Below, in pieces: positions 1-12,540 of a DNA stretch of 64,000 nt. Source of the stretch: Argyresthia goedartella (lineage: Eukaryota > Arthropoda > Insecta > Lepidoptera > Argyresthiidae); NCBI GenBank assembly GCA_949825045.1, contig OX463815.1, positions 33,099,356 through 33,163,355 of the forward strand. The letters run 5' to 3'. A program made the position numbers and the translations under genes. The notes beneath the pieces were generated by a model. It did not search any database. It was not told where the DNA came from and saw only the letters and a program-made list of their open reading frames with translations. Positions within the stretch are counted from its first letter, which is position 1, and each line of letters opens with the position of its first letter.

Positions 1-91
1 ATTCCAAACGACCGCCAGAATTAGTAAACGAGCACTAAATTGTGTTTGTATAAGTAATCACCAAACTTCTTTTTATGTTTTGTGAACTTAT

Positions 92-187
92 GTTTTAGTA
101 TTTTTTGTTGTTCTTACATGTTTAACCTAATACGAAGGTTACGCTTCACCTAAGCTAGCGCAGTATTTTGCCCTGATATTTTCTGAA
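92..187 (+). repeat. Interspersed repeat, copy 1
   Basis: About 95 bases match, in reverse orientation, the segment at 40537-40660. Shared blocks include ttgttgttcttacatgtt, aacctaatacgaaggt and ccctgatattttct. No coding potential is visible. The family is not identified; both copies look like fragments of a larger dispersed element. Confidence 0.6.
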
Positions 188-895
188 ACTTTTGGTGATC
201 AGTTACCCATTTTGGGTAGGAAAAAAATATATTGGTGGTCATTTAAATTGTTCTCATTGATTTGTATCTCATTGAATAGCTAGGTATTGTTATGTCAGTG
301 GTAAAGAACAAGCCTATACCTAGGTGAATGTGGATTGGTAGATCATAATGATGATTCCTCAATAAAATGACAGGTAAATAAAAGCCATCTTATATAATCA
401 ATCTGAATATAGGACAGAGTTAGATAGAATCAGGAAAAGGTCAGAGAGTTAATTAACAGAACAATGAACCATTAACCTTTGAATGCGGAAGAGTTTTCAC
501 TGCGTGTAGCGCCACCTGACGCTGTGGATGCCATCGTGAAGGAATATAAGTTATCTAAATTATTTCGCTGTCGAATGCATTCGGAGAAGTTTGTTTAGAA
601 TCACCAAAGGTTTGCTTTTTTGTCTCAGCATTTCTTTACCAGGTCATTTTCATCATCCAATTCAATATAATCAAGACACTATATGCTAAGAAAGCAATTA
701 TATCTCCGTATCGGGCACCAGATACGTAAATCACACGAACATGAATACGATAGAACGCTCTACAAATTACGATAATATTATTTTGCGTCCCTTCCGTTAC
801 GATTCGAGGTAGGGTCTTAATAAATTGCGGACCCTTGCCAATAAATATAGGGCAAAGATATATACGAGGCAATATTTTATTTATAAACTATGATG
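188..895. other. No recognised gene
   Basis: AT-rich flank of E1. A 78-codon minus-strand frame at 636-872 has no recognisable domain and could be chance. No exon with good splice sites was seen. The last bases, caaac at 896-900, are the left copy of the E1 target-site duplication. Confidence 0.5.
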
Positions 896-900
896 CAAAC

Positions 901-1465
901 TGATTAATTTCCCACGCCTACCGAACGGCGTGAGAATCCTGAGGGGTTGTGCCTTTGCCACGTGAGAGAAAAGAAGTGATGAAATTGATATTACCTTGTC
1001 ACCGCAGACAGGATAGATTGAAGGCTCGATTCGAGACAGGGGAATGCGGGAGAGGAGACAGTTTTGGAATGGGGGATGGGATCGAACCCTTGCCGTCGCT
1101 GTCCGACGCCGTCGCCGGCGCGCTGCTGGCGGCACGTGGAGTCGCCGCCGATACGATTATGTGCTTCACAACACAATTCACTTGACCGCTGACGCGAATC
1201 TAATTACGATCAATAGCCCGACGCTATGAGGTAGATTTACACTCTGACCAGGCCCGATGCATGTATTACAATTGGTACACCGAAATACCATCAATGGCCC
1301 GATGCCTTGGTAGCCATGTTATGTTCTCACCGATGAGACAGACCAAGAGAAAGATTAACCTCCAATTTTACATCTCGTTTCCGATACGAGTGACAGCTGC
1401 GGTTCTGTTTCCGTTCCGAGTCGCGCAACAAGAGGAGGTGCGTTCTGAAGCACAAATATTAAACA
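901..1465 (-). repeat. E1 3' LTR
   Basis: 565 bp, matching 7827-8391 with 5 mismatches. On the minus strand it begins TGTTTAATATTTGTGCTTC and ends AATTAATCA. Near the 3' end it can form a hairpin with stem CACGCC/GGCGTG around the loop gttcggta, also seen in the E3 LTR. Confidence 0.95.
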
Positions 1466-1496
1466 GTCACCCGCCCGGACAGGCCCGAACCTGTCC
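1466..1496 (-). promoter_or_regulatory. E1 purine tract and conserved hairpin
   Basis: Between the pol stop (TAG at 1497-1499) and the 3' LTR, the minus strand reads a perfect 7-bp stem GGACAGG/CCTGTCC with loop ttcggg, followed directly by the purine-rich GGGCGGGTGAC abutting the LTR. The latter is the likely polypurine tract for plus-strand priming. The same arrangement occurs in E2 (49772-49804) and E3 (62366-62396). Confidence 0.7.
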
Positions 1497-4400
1497 CTAA
1501 TCAATAGGAAGGCGAGAATGTGTTGCGACCGCTCTCTTGAGGACCGAGTCCCCCACCTTGACTTCCGCTGATCGAGGCGTGCCATCCCGACCCGTGTACA
1601 AATTGACGATCCGTCCTCGTCTCCATCTCAATGATGGCAGGTTCGCATCCTTAATCAGCACCAAATCACCGACTTGAGGGGGGCTCGTCCGGTCAGTCCA
1701 CTTAAGGCACTGCTGCAAGATGTGCAAGTACTCAAGGGACCACCGTTTCCAAAAATCTTGAGCCATCTGCTGCAACAACTGCCACCTAGTTAACCGACTT
1801 AACTTAACATCACCGAATGGGTATTCTGGCAGGGCGTTAAGGGGCTGACCTATCAGGAAGTGACCCGGCGTCAACGCTTCCAAATCATTTGGATCCGAAC
1901 TGAGCGGGCACAACGGACGCGAGTTCAGTGTCATTTCAATTTTACAGGACAGCGTCGCAAGCTCTTCAAAGCGTAGAGAGGTCTCACCGATGATCCTCGT
2001 CAGGTGCGACTTAGCCGATTTAACCGCAGCCTCAAAAATTCCTCCCCAATGAGGACATCCCGGCGGACTGAAACCCATTCAATCCCTCGTCGGGAGCATG
2101 CCGTACCGATGGCGTCCTGGTTACCGTTCAGGAATTGAGTGACCTCCTGCAGATATCGCCTGGCTCCGACAAAATTTGTGCCGTTGTCCGAACGGATTAA
2201 TGTCGGGAGGCCCCTTCGTGAGACGAACCGATCCAGACATGCGATAAATGCCTCCGTAGTGAGGTCACTGACCACCTCCAAGTGGACTGCCTTCGTGGCC
2301 AAGCACACGAAGACGCACAGGTATGCCTTCACTAATCTGGCGTTCCGTATCTGTGAAGACTTGACCATGAATGGTCCCGCGAAATCCGTTCCGACACCCG
2401 CAAAGGGCCGGATTTCGTTAACCCTATCCGAGGGCAAATCGCCCATCTGGGGCTGCATCGTAGCCGCCTTGGCCCGATAACAAGGCAGGCACCGAAATAC
2501 GACGCTACGCACTAAGCGTCTTCCCGATAGAATCCAGAACTCGCGCTGGAGAAACGCCATCAAGGCGTGGCATCCGATATGCCCATTCCGAATGTTTCGA
2601 TCCTGTATCAACAGTTCGACCAACTTCCCTTTCCTAGGGAGTAACAACGGGTGGCGAGCCGCATAAGGCAGGTTGGCATTCCGCAGCCAACCTCCTACCC
2701 TCAGCAATCCTTGAGGGTCAATAAACGGGTTGAGCCGAGCCACCGCTCCCTTCAGTTGGACGCGTCCGCGTCTCAGAATGTCCAATTCGGACTTAAAGTG
2801 CACCGTCTGCACGTTCCGTACCAATGCGAACAACGCATGGTTCCGTTCCCGTGGTGTCAGGACCTGTGTCCGCACTCGTTGCGCCTCAGAATTCCGACAA
2901 TTCCGCGCAAATCGGCAGATCCAGGCGGTCACATTGACCAGCTTGTCGAGCGAGCTGTACCGTTCCAGCAGGCTGAACTCCTCTTCCGGCTCTGGCTGCG
3001 TCGTACAGACACCGACTGTCAAGGCGCCGTTCGCCGAGGTAACGCGTGGACTCATTGGCCAACCCGATTCGGCTTGAGTCAACCATTTTGGACTCCACCA
3101 CAAGGGATGTCCAACCAACTCCGGAGCGTGACACCCACGAGACGCACAGTCTGCTGGGTTCATTTCCCCTGGAACATGTCTCCAGATCAAGGGAACCTCC
3201 GAAGTCAAAATCTGCGAAACCCGATTCGCCACAAAAATCTCCAGCTTGTGAACTGAAGCCTTCAGCCAGCATAACATGATCTGGCTGTCCGTCCAAGCGT
3301 AGACCGTATCTTCCGACGCTATTGACCCACGAAGAACCGTCATCGTGTGGTTGAGCAGACGAGTCAGGAGAGCCGCTCCCGAAAGCTCTAACTTGGGAAT
3401 GGTCAGGCGAGTGCGCAACGGCGCAACCTTGCTCTTGGCCATGACCAACCGCACATCAACCTCCCCCGAGGAGTCGACCGTACGCAGATACCCCGCAGCT
3501 CCGTAGCCCTTCTCCGAGGCATCGCAAAACCCATGCAGGGTGGCGGTGTATCGTTTGGTGGGGACCAACCTCCGTGGCAGTGAAATCCGAATGATGCCAG
3601 GGAGGGTCGAAAAGAACGAGTCCCACTCCGAGCTCAATGACCCGCCGATCGGGTCGTCCCATTTCAGCTCAGCAGACCACAATTGCTGCATAAAACACTT
3701 GAGCTGAAATGTTACCGGGGTGATTCACCCGTTTGGATCAAATGTCCTAGCCACCGTTGAGAGGACGTTCCGTTTCGTCCAGACGTTCGGGGAGTCCAAC
3801 TCGACCCGATACGAGAACATGTCTGACACCGGCTGGTACTGGACGCCTAATACCGACAACATATTTGGATTTTCCAAATTTTCAAAAATGTGGGGATCCT
3901 GCTGGTAGTCATCCGGAAGACCAGTCAGTAACTCTGGAGAGTTCGACATCCATTTCCGGAGCTCATAACCTCCACCCCGTAAGAGCTCAACTAGCACGTC
4001 TCCACGGAATCTGCACCGGTACAGATATCGTCCACGTAGAGGTCCTGCTCCAGGATCGCTGCTCCTCTAGGGAAATTTAACCGTTCTCGATCCGCTAACT
4101 CCCGCAGAGTTCGAATCGCCAAATAAGGACTAGACCGTAGCCCGTACGTGTTGGTGTTCAGCTCGTACACCCTGATGGGCTGATCTGGGCTCTCTCGCCA
4201 CAGTATCAGCTGATACCGTCTATCGTCAGGGTGAATGACCGTCTGTCTAAACATCATCCGGATGTCAGCTACAAACACAACATTGTGTCGACGGAACCGT
4301 GTGATAACATCCGCGATGTCATGATTCAACTTCGGCCCTGAATGCAAACACTGGTTCAGGTTCATGCCGTTAGATGTTGATGCCGATCCATCGAACACTA

Positions 4401-5352
4401 CCCGTATTTTGCCCTCCGGGGTCGTCAAGACCGCGTGATGAGGCAGGAAGCAGTGGTCTTCACGCTTCCAGTCGATACCCGAAACCGACATGTGGCCGAG
4501 CGACTCGTATTCCCGCATGAAGTCGACGTACTTCTGCCGGAAAATCCCGTCACGCTTCATGCGTCGTTCCATCGACAGAAGCCGCGTCTCGGCTGCATGG
4601 TGTGAACTGCCCAGCGGTGGGCGATCACTCCGAAATGGAAGACGTGTGAGAAATCGACCTGACCGAAGGCGACCAGTATTGTTCCGATAAAACTGTTCAC
4701 ACTCTTCTTCAACCGGGTCCAACCGGCGTACCGTAGGTGGTTCCTCCACCTCCCAAAACTTCTGTATCACCTCCGAGAGTACAGAACCGAATAAGGGACT
4801 ACGAGTCGCTAGGCGTGGGGCAGCCGGCATGACCGGACCCATTACCGCATGGCCCAGTCTGGTGTTGACCGAAACCAGACCAGTCGCCTGCAACACGTAG
4901 ACACCTGGCACTAACAGGTCGACACCCAATAAAATGTCTACTGGGCCCGGAATGTCGAACTCCGGGTCAGCCAGTGACAAATCAGCGACCAACCGTCGCA
5001 CCGAGGGCGACAACCGTACATGAGGGTGTGAGCCCATCACATTAGGCATGACTAATGCCGTGACCGTCAGATTCACCGATGAATCCACCCGTGACGAGAG
5101 AGTAATCCGACATACTCCCTTAACGGAACCGACTTCCGTGTTCCCAATTCCCCGAATGGAATGTGGATACTCCCTTACCGTAATGCCCAACCGTCTTACA
5201 AGGTTGCACGAGACTAAGCACCCCTGGGCCCCCGAGTCCAATAGTGCTCGTGCCATACATGATTTGCCGTCCGAACTCCACGCTATCACCGAGGCGGTGG
5301 GGAACATGACCGTCTGTGGAGTGGCGGCACCCTGTAAGTGGGCGGTGTGTCC
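1497..5352 (-). pseudogene. E1 pol (protease-RT-RNase H-integrase), broken
   Basis: The polyprotein follows gag in the same frame after a single TAG. In order it shows an aspartic protease (LLDSGAQG), a peptidase A17-type spacer, RT with YVDD, RNase H (FCDASEKGYGA, LELSGA, WTDSQ), an HHCC zinc finger, the integrase core (GVGTDFAGPF, IRSDNGTNFVGA, GGIFEAAVKS) and the C-terminal DUF5641-like region. Breaks seen by comparison with E3: a 12-base in-frame loss near 4905, a loss of about 19 bases near 3997 that shifts frame, TGA at 3725-3727 where E3 has Trp, and one base lost in a T-run at 2071-2073 before the integrase glutamate. It cannot make a full Pol. Confidence 0.9.
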
Positions 5353-7168
5353 CTAGCGGGAACCTCCGCGGGATCCGAACCCGCTGGGACCCCCGTCGGC
5401 CTGGTAACTCGGCTGCTGATATGCCACCGGTGGCATATCAGACCGTATGTACATCAGGGGGTCCCAACCCGCATAATAGGCCCCTCGCTGTCCCGGTACC
5501 CGACCATACCAGACTGCGAACGGTGTGCCCGGTGGCCACCGTGGATGGAGGGGGGAGAGCGGATCCAACCTGGGGCGCTCTAGGAATGGGGGCGACATCC
5601 GACTGTTCGCCTCCCTGTTCGCCTCCATGAGCGACGGGCAGGGTGGCGCAGAAGGTGGTGGGCTCCCAGCCTTCGCGCCACTCATAGGTGCCATCTGACA
5701 CCCGCCCGTAACACGCGATGAGCCAGCGGCCCGAAGTCCTCGCTGACCCTGGATAGCGGCGACCGAACCCCGGCTATCCCGCCTGTTACCCCCCGCGCTG
5801 CCCCCTTCCCCTCGGGGGGGGTCCCGTCCGCGGGTACCCCAGTCACCCCGTTGGTGACTCCCGTTGCCCGGAGGGGGACTGGGTCCGGCCCTGGTTGGGC
5901 CCTGTGACCGACCAACCTGAGTCCGGCCCTGGTGACCGTCCGATGGGCCTGACCGGTTCAGGCACAACACGACGTGGTGCCTGCCACCGCAGCCCTCACA
6001 GGGGGACGCCCGTGAGCACTCGCTCAGCGGGTGCGGCCCCAAGCAACCGAAACACAATCGGTGGCGGAAGACCACCTTCCTGCGGGCAGCCACACCGAGC
6101 GCCTTCAAGTTGGCGCAACTGGTCACCTCATGACCGGCACTGTCGCAGTGCACACAGCCGTCACCCGACGGCGCGGCACTCAAAACGCCAAATTGTTTTG
6201 ACCGACCACCCCCCCGTGGGGGTGGGGGGCGCGGCCCCTCCCGCATCCCCGCGGGTTGGCGCTGCACACTGGCCTCCGAATCCATGGTGTCGCATCGCCT
6301 GCATTCACCCTCCAAAAACTCCGTTAATTGGACGAGCGTGGGCAGTTCCGAGCTACTGCCCCCATGCAGCTGTTCAAACCGACTTTGAACAGCTGCAGGC
6401 AACCGTGACAAAACCATATATAACACAATACATGACCATTGGTCTACCGGCAGACCAAGGTTCTGAAGGGCCTTAGTGGCCACCAGCACAGGGTTGAGCA
6501 CCTGTACCCGGATGTCAACATCCCGGGTTACTCTTGGGATGCTGAACAGCTTCCCCAGCTGCGCATCAACCAACCGCCTTTTGTGTTGGTAGCGGTCAAA
6601 CAACATGACCCGGGCAATCTCATAATTGCCCGCCGTAACCGTTAGGTGACCGCCCAACTCCTTCGGTTCACCCCGCAGTGCCATCAATAGCTGGGCCAAC
6701 TTGTAGGCGCTGTCCTGGTCGTCCCGACCGTGGACCAGGCTATCGAACAAATTGATGAATGCCGGCCACTCATCAATTGCCCCACCGAAGGCCGGAATCT
6801 CCAGGTGTGGAAGCCGTCCAACCACACCCTTAGGGGGGGGGGTCTCCGTTACCCTCCCCGCGGTCATCCCGACGCGACCGCTTAATTTTTTCGGCGCGAC
6901 GCTCGATGTCGCCCAAGCACTCCATCGCTTGGTCAGCATCCGCGCAGAGCTGCCTCACTGCAGCCACCGAGGCCTCATCCGTAAGCCCGAGGGCTTCAGC
7001 CTCGGCAGCCAGCCGACACACCTTCCCGAAGCGTGTCATTGCGTCCTCCACACGCTTAAGCAGGACATCGTCCATGTCGGGTCGCTCCACATACTTGCGA
7101 GTATGGGCGAGCCATCTCATCTCCTCACGGACACCATATCGCAGTACCGTCAAGGGCGAAGGTGCCAT
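5353..7168 (-). pseudogene. E1 gag, frameshifted in a C-run
   Basis: ATG at 7168 opens a 112-codon N-terminal part rich in helices (start MAPSPLTVLRYG). A C10 tract (6833-6842 on the plus strand as G10) has one base more than the E3 equivalent and shifts frame. The rest continues to 5353: the DUF1759-type BEL gag core (IPAFGGAIDEWPAFINLF), three zinc knuckles (CVHCDSAGHEVTSC, CFGCLGPHPLSEC, CEGCGGRHHVVLC) and a Pro/Gly/Arg-rich tail. It ends at TAG 5353-5355, after which the same frame stays open into pol. One indel therefore separates it from an intact Gag. Confidence 0.88.
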
Positions 7169-7826
7169 GGTTACCGATTTAATTGTTCCTGGTCCTATGC
7201 TTCACTGCCGAAGTAAGCACAGCCAGATACCAGCACTTTCCCGTCAGCGCTGGGCACAGAAATTAAAACTAAGTTGTAAAACCCAAGGCAACCACTAAAC
7301 AATTAAATCATAAACAATATTTAATATGGTCGCCCTGTGGACATACACCTTATAATATACACTCTAAATCAATTAGAGAATGCCACCATGTGGTACAATC
7401 CAAATAACACACAAAAGGTTATTATAAAAAAAAACTATTTTTCTAGTAGTGGCCCCTCCGATAGGAACCACACTTCCTTTGAGGTCAGCAAAATCAGCTG
7501 TGCAAACCGAAATAACACTGTAGGACTATAGAACCCGACGTTCTATCGCAAGTAATACAATCTAGTTACTTCGCAGAATGACTGTTCAATCTTTTATGCT
7601 CAACAACAGTAGTTCCGACTACAATTTTATAACAACTGTTAACTAAATTGGCACTTATACTTTCACTTACCGAAAATGAACTTTAATCGTAGTATACCGA
7701 CCACAGACTCATTGCCGACTTGAGCCAATCTGGGATATTATTTTCTCCCAACTACAATGTGACAAAGGCAACCCTACCGTGAATCGATGATTTCCCACTA
7801 GGAAACCGCGCTTCTGCTACCAAAAC
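7169..7826 (-). other. E1 leader with primer-binding site
   Basis: This is the untranslated region between the 5' LTR and the gag ATG. The minus-strand TGGTAGCAGAAGCGCGG at 7806-7822, a few bases after the LTR, is the likely tRNA primer-binding site; the tRNA species is not identified. Much of the leader aligns with the E3 leader (55938-56699). Confidence 0.75.
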
Positions 7827-8391
7827 TGATTAATTCCCCACGCCTACCGAACGGCGTGAGAATCCTGAGGGGTTGTGCCTTTGCCACGTGAGAGAAAAGA
7901 AGTGATGAAATTGATATTACCTTGTCACCGCAGACAGGATAGATTGAAGGCTCGATTCGAGACAGGGGAATGCGGGAGAGGAGACAGTTTTGGAATGGGG
8001 GATGGGATCGAACCCTTGCCGTCGCTGTCCGACGCCGTCGCCGGCGCGCTGCTGGCGGCACGTGGAGTCGCCGCCGATACGACTATGTGCTTCACAACAC
8101 AATTCACTTGACCGCTGACGCGAATCTAATTACGATCAATAGCCCGACGCTATGAGGTAGATTTACACTCTGACCAGGCCCGATGCCTTTATTACAATTG
8201 GTACACCGAAATACCATCAATGGCCCGATGCCTTGGTAGCCATGTTATGTTCTCACCGATGAGACAGACCAAGAGAAAGATTAACCTCCAATTTTACATC
8301 TCGTTTCCGATACGAGTGACAGCTGCGGTTCTGTTTCCGTTCCGAGTCGCGCAACAAGAGGAGGTGCGTTCCGAAGCACAAATATTAAACA
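7827..8391 (-). repeat. E1 5' LTR
   Basis: 565 bp, nearly identical to 901-1465 and followed by the right target-site copy CAAAC at 8392-8396. It should contain the element promoter, but no core promoter motif is clear enough to place. Confidence 0.95.
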
Positions 8392-8688
8392 CAAACAACC
8401 TGATAAAGTAGATACATCGTCTGATCATCTTCCGGAATTAGTGAATTACATTTGGATTCATTCAATATACTTGTTTATGGTATCATTTTGTTAAAGTAAC
8501 CGACTCATACTAATACAGTAATGGATAAAACGAATCTAACTAAGCATAGTTAAATGAGCTCATCCCAAATAATTCTTTGATAATTTTAGCCTCTTTAGCC
8601 AAAATAGAGAAAACATCTGTTTTTAAAGCATGGCCTGCCTATCGAACTATCGTTTTCTATTGTAAGCCGAGGGAAGACTACAAAAATA

Positions 8689-9015
8689 CTATGCAGACTA
8701 AGACGTTATTAAATACATGTTTGCAAAAGAAGACGTTATTTAATACTACTCTGCAAACGAAGACGTTATTAAATACTACTCTGCAAACGAAGACGTTATT
8801 AAATACTACTCTGCAAACTAAGACGTTATTAAATACTACTCAGCAAACGAAGATGTTATTAAATACTACTCTGTAAACGAAGACGTTTTTTAATACTACT
8901 CTGCAAACGAAGACGTTATTCAATATTACTCTGCAAACGAAGACGTTATTAAATACTACTCTGCAAACGATGACGTTATTCAATACTACTCTGCAAACGA
9001 AGTCGTTATTAAAGG
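8689..9015 (+). repeat. 30-bp minisatellite
   Basis: About eleven tandem units of 30 bp with the consensus gcaaacgaagacgttattaa followed by atactactct. Because 30 is divisible by three, several units read through as a repeated ten-residue motif (LQTKTLLNTT). That frame has no other support and is probably non-coding. Confidence 0.85.
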
Positions 9016-9289
9016 CTCCTCAAGCTGCCACCCTTGCGACCATACACCTAAATTAAATATAAACATTTGAAGTCAATCTTATGTATTACTTATGGCCCCA
9101 CACTAAGATACATTGTTTCGTGAGATCCAGAAACTGCAATGTCAAACATAATAAACTTTCAAGCAACTTTTGCAACATTCATGAAACGTTTTCTTGCGTG
9201 GCACACAGCCACATCCAGGGGCTGCCGGGCAAACAACTTGTATTAGAATTGTTTCTATAAAATTCTGACATCGATGTTATTTGTATCAC
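9016..9289. other. No recognised feature
   Basis: AT-rich sequence between the minisatellite and the LINE relic. Nothing recognised. Confidence 0.4.
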
Positions 9290-12015
9290 ATAACACTGGC
9301 TTAAGGAAAATATGATGTCTTCTGACATTAATAATTACAAATTTGTCAGTGGTTACAATAGAACGACTGCTGATAGAGGTGGTTCTTTTATCTTAGTAAA
9401 AAATAATATAAAGATGAAACAACGGAAAGATATTCTTGCATTTACTGTTGAAAGACAAATAGAGGTATCCTGTGTTGACTAAGATATACTACAGACCTCG
9501 GAGGGATGAAAAAGGCCATGAAATTTCGAAATATTTGAAAATATTATGGAGGAAACCCTCACTATACTTTGTAATAACAGAAAACAGGTAATTGTTTGTG
9601 GCGATCTTAATGTAGATTTTCTTGTAGATATAACAAAGAAAAAACGATTTATAACTTTATTCAAATAATTTAATTTATGACATGTATTTCTAGAGCCGAC
9701 TAGAATTGCACTAACCAGCCAAACATGCGTAGATAACGTTTTTTGTCACTGTGCATTCACAAGTAAAAATTAGTTAACTGCTTACCCTCCGATCACAGTA
9801 AACAGTTTCATTCCCAATTTCTAGTAAGATTAAGACTGATCCATGATTTTATAGACCTATTACATCCCATAGACCTATACGAAAAATTTAGCTATAAATT
9901 TGCCAGTACCGGATTTTAATGAACATAACCCAAATGAAATATATTCAGACTTCTTCAACGTTATTCAAACAGAATTCAATAAAATTTTGGAATTTAAGAA
10001 AATCAGTGACTACAATTCGTAAAAGTAGAGTTATCTTGTATGACCTTATGAACAAAACACCTATAACTTCGATAGAAAATTTCATGACTATGTTAGAAAA
10101 TATTTGAAAACATTCAAGTTGGTTTGTAGAACTGCAAAAACTTTACACATTAATGGAAAAATACAAAATTCAAATAATAGACTGAAAACAGTTTGGCAAA
10201 TAATAAACCGTGAAACTGGCAAAGATACCATGTACCATACCATATACCAAGGGACAATTATTTCTGCCTAAAGATAGGTGATGATGTTGTTAAATCCAAC
10301 GCTGAGGTTTCTCGAGCTTTCTAAACATTCTTCACCAAAGTACCCTTACTCACGAGACAGCATCTTAATTCATCTCCTTACGAAGCAGAGACTTTGTTAA
10401 AAAACAACACTTGCGTCAGTAAAGTAGTCAAAGGCCTTTATTAAAATTTCAGACCAATATCTGTTCTTCCAGCACTAAGTAAAATATTTAAAAAAATTAT
10501 GCTCAATCAAATGCTCCCACACTTCAAACGTACCAAACAACTCCACGCCAAACAGTACGGTTTCACTAGGTGTGAATCGACTTCGGATGCAGGCATTACC
10601 CTTATATCTAATATTTATGCTGCATGTGAGGCCGCACAGAATGCTATCGGAGTTTTTTGCAATCTGTCGAAAGCAATTGCTTGTGTGATCATAATACGCT
10701 ACTTATGAAATTAAATCATTATGGAATTAGAAATACTGGGATAGATCTACTAAGATCATACTTAAGCAATATAATTCAAAAGACAGAAGAAAACGGCGTT
10801 AAAATGGATCAGGTGTTAAAAATGGCGTTTTTCAAGGTTCCATATTAGGCCCTTTCTTATTCCTGGTATATATTAACGATCTGCCGTTCATGGTGGAGAA
10901 ATTTACTGCGATATTGTTGTTTGCTGATGATACTTCACTGGTCTTCAAAATTGAAACACAAAAAGGAGATTTTGATGATGTTAATGGTGTATTGTCTCTA
11001 GCCTTGAATTGGTTCATAGTTAATAATTTATTGTTAAACGCTGGTAAAACCAAGTGTATCAAATTCTCACTTCCAAATGTCAGGCAATTTAAGACCAGTT
11101 TAGTTTTAGACAGCAATACGTTAGAATTAGTAAATGATATGAAAATTATTGGAATAACCATTGATAGAAAATTGGTGACCCCACATAGATAAATTAGCTT
11201 TTAAATTAAGTTCTGCACCTTACGCTAATAGGATCATCAGACAAAACACGGATGTGGCTACATCTAGGTATGTTATTTTATTATATTTTAGTTACTTTCA
11301 TAGTGCCATGTCCTATAGTATCTTGTTGTGGGGGAAAGCAGCGGATATACGAATATTGAATATTCAAACTATTTTTATTTTACAGAAAAGAGTTATTCGA
11401 GCAATTTATAATTTAAAACGAGCAGACTCCTTAAGCGAGTTTTTTTTTAAACAAACTGACATACTACTAGTCAATTTATTTTTGAAAATATAATGTTTGT
11501 AGGCAAGAATCTTACAACATTTTCCAAACTTGGCGATAGCTATAATGTTAACCTAAGAAATAATTATAGACTAGTCCGCGCCCCGGATTAGACTCGCAAA
11601 GGTTAGCAATCCTTTCAAGGGTCAGTGCAGTCTCTGCTACAATAAGATACCTCTGGAGATCTTGAAATTGACATTTGAGCTATTTAAAAAGCATGTTAAA
11701 GCGACTTTGTCGAAAAAAAAATATTACAATGTTCACGATTACTTAAATGATGGGAATCTATGGGGTGTAATCTAGCTCATCACAGTCCTTGTTGTCAATA
11801 ATTTTATATTTATTTATTCCTGCTTATTAATTAATATTGTAGTATTTGTATTTGTTAAGCAAAAGCTATTTTGAAAAGGGATCTGAAAAACAATTTGTGG
11901 GAGTTTCTACGCCTTTCTTCTCACACAGTGGTCCAATATAGAGGAGGAAGAAAATGACCTTTGCTAAGTTAATATCTACAGTAACAAATAAATATGACTG
12001 TGACTTTGACTTTGA
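9290..12015 (+). pseudogene. Degraded non-LTR retrotransposon (LINE) with EN and RT remnants
   Basis: Fragments in shifting frames run from an endonuclease region (CGDLNVDFL near 9598; a conserved Ser-Asp-His pair near 9790) through RT, with the catalytic FADDTSLVF at about 10919-10945, to a C-terminal region (10890-11493). The 3' end is a short run of tgactttgact-type repeats near 12000, a common LINE tail. Many stops and frameshifts are present. The clade looks like the CR1/Jockey group, by motif style only. It lies downstream of host exon 8. Confidence 0.75.
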
Positions 12016-12169
12016 CACCAGGAAATAGTAAATTATGTCTGAAAGTTCCCTAATCCCTGCTGATATTCATGATCAACAAGTTGGTATGAAGAAACAACTG
12101 CTTTAATATTTCTATTATGCGTAACTTGTGATTTACAAAGGATCTTTTAGTGAATTGCGTCGCAGTTGT
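12016..12169. other. No recognised feature
   Basis: Short spacer between the LINE tail and the degenerate exon copies. Nothing recognised. Confidence 0.4.
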
Positions 12170-12340
12170 CTCATCGGAGCCACTAGCTGCATGGTGTCCC
12201 TGGTCAGTGGTCAGGTGAAGCTCTCAGCTCCATAGACCAGCTTTATGTTCCGATCCAGGATGTAGCGCACCTGATGTTCGCAATGATGAGGGAATTCACC
12301 TGCGCATCCGACTGCACGGGGAGTCTGGTCAGGTCGTAGA
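12170..12340 (-). pseudogene. Degenerate partial copies of host exon 8
   Basis: Two decayed copies follow exon 8 on the minus strand. The first (about 12295-12335) resembles only the exon end and its donor region. The second (about 12175-12290) preserves a stretch reading VRYILDRNIKLVYGAES but then hits a stop. They look like local duplications in the intron and lack a usable frame. Confidence 0.7.
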
Positions 12341-12393
12341 ACCAACACCAGAGCATATGCATCTATTCCGAAGGATGATGAAGAACATCTCAC

Positions 12394-12540
12394 CTGAGCA
12401 CCCAACTGCATGGGGTCTCTGGTCAGTATATCGCTGGACTTCCTCACAGCTCCATAGACCAGCTCTACGTCCCGGTCCAGGATGTAGCAGCGCACATGCT
12501 CTAGGATGCAGCGGAGGTAGGAGATGGTTACTGTTTGCAC
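12394..12540 (-). CDS. NWD-like host gene, exon 8
   Basis: 147 bp, phase 0 in and 0 out, flanked by ...ccccacag and |gtgaga. It encodes 49 residues starting VQTVTISYLRCILEHVRCY and ending DPMQLGAQ, rich in helices and typical of the region after the winged-helix segment in NACHT-WD proteins. It is the last exon found in the transcript direction. WD repeats, if present, must lie beyond it and were not seen. Confidence 0.8.

Larger units (their letters stand above)
901..8391 (-). mobile_element. E1: BEL/Pao LTR retrotransposon
   Basis: A complete 7491-bp element lies on the minus strand. It has 565-bp LTRs, TG...CA termini and perfect 5-bp target-site duplications CAAAC at 896-900 and 8392-8396. 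The internal order on the minus strand is primer-binding site, leader, gag with DUF1759-like core and zinc knuckles, aspartic protease, RT, RNase H, integrase and purine-rich tract, which is the BEL/Pao order. LTRs differ at 5 of 565 positions by eye, so the insertion is fairly recent, yet gag-pol carries at least five breaks. E3 shares the interior but not most of the LTR. Confidence 0.95.

Noticed and set aside
636..872. 78-codon minus-strand frame beside E1
   Set aside because: No domain, no splice context; compatible with chance in AT-rich DNA.
949..1229. Short frames in the E1 LTRs, repeated at 7875-8155
   Set aside because: They lie wholly inside the LTRs and occur twice for that reason; no domain or initiation signal.
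8577..8876. 99-codon frame with ten-residue repeats
   Set aside because: Created by the 30-bp minisatellite; no flanking coding signal.
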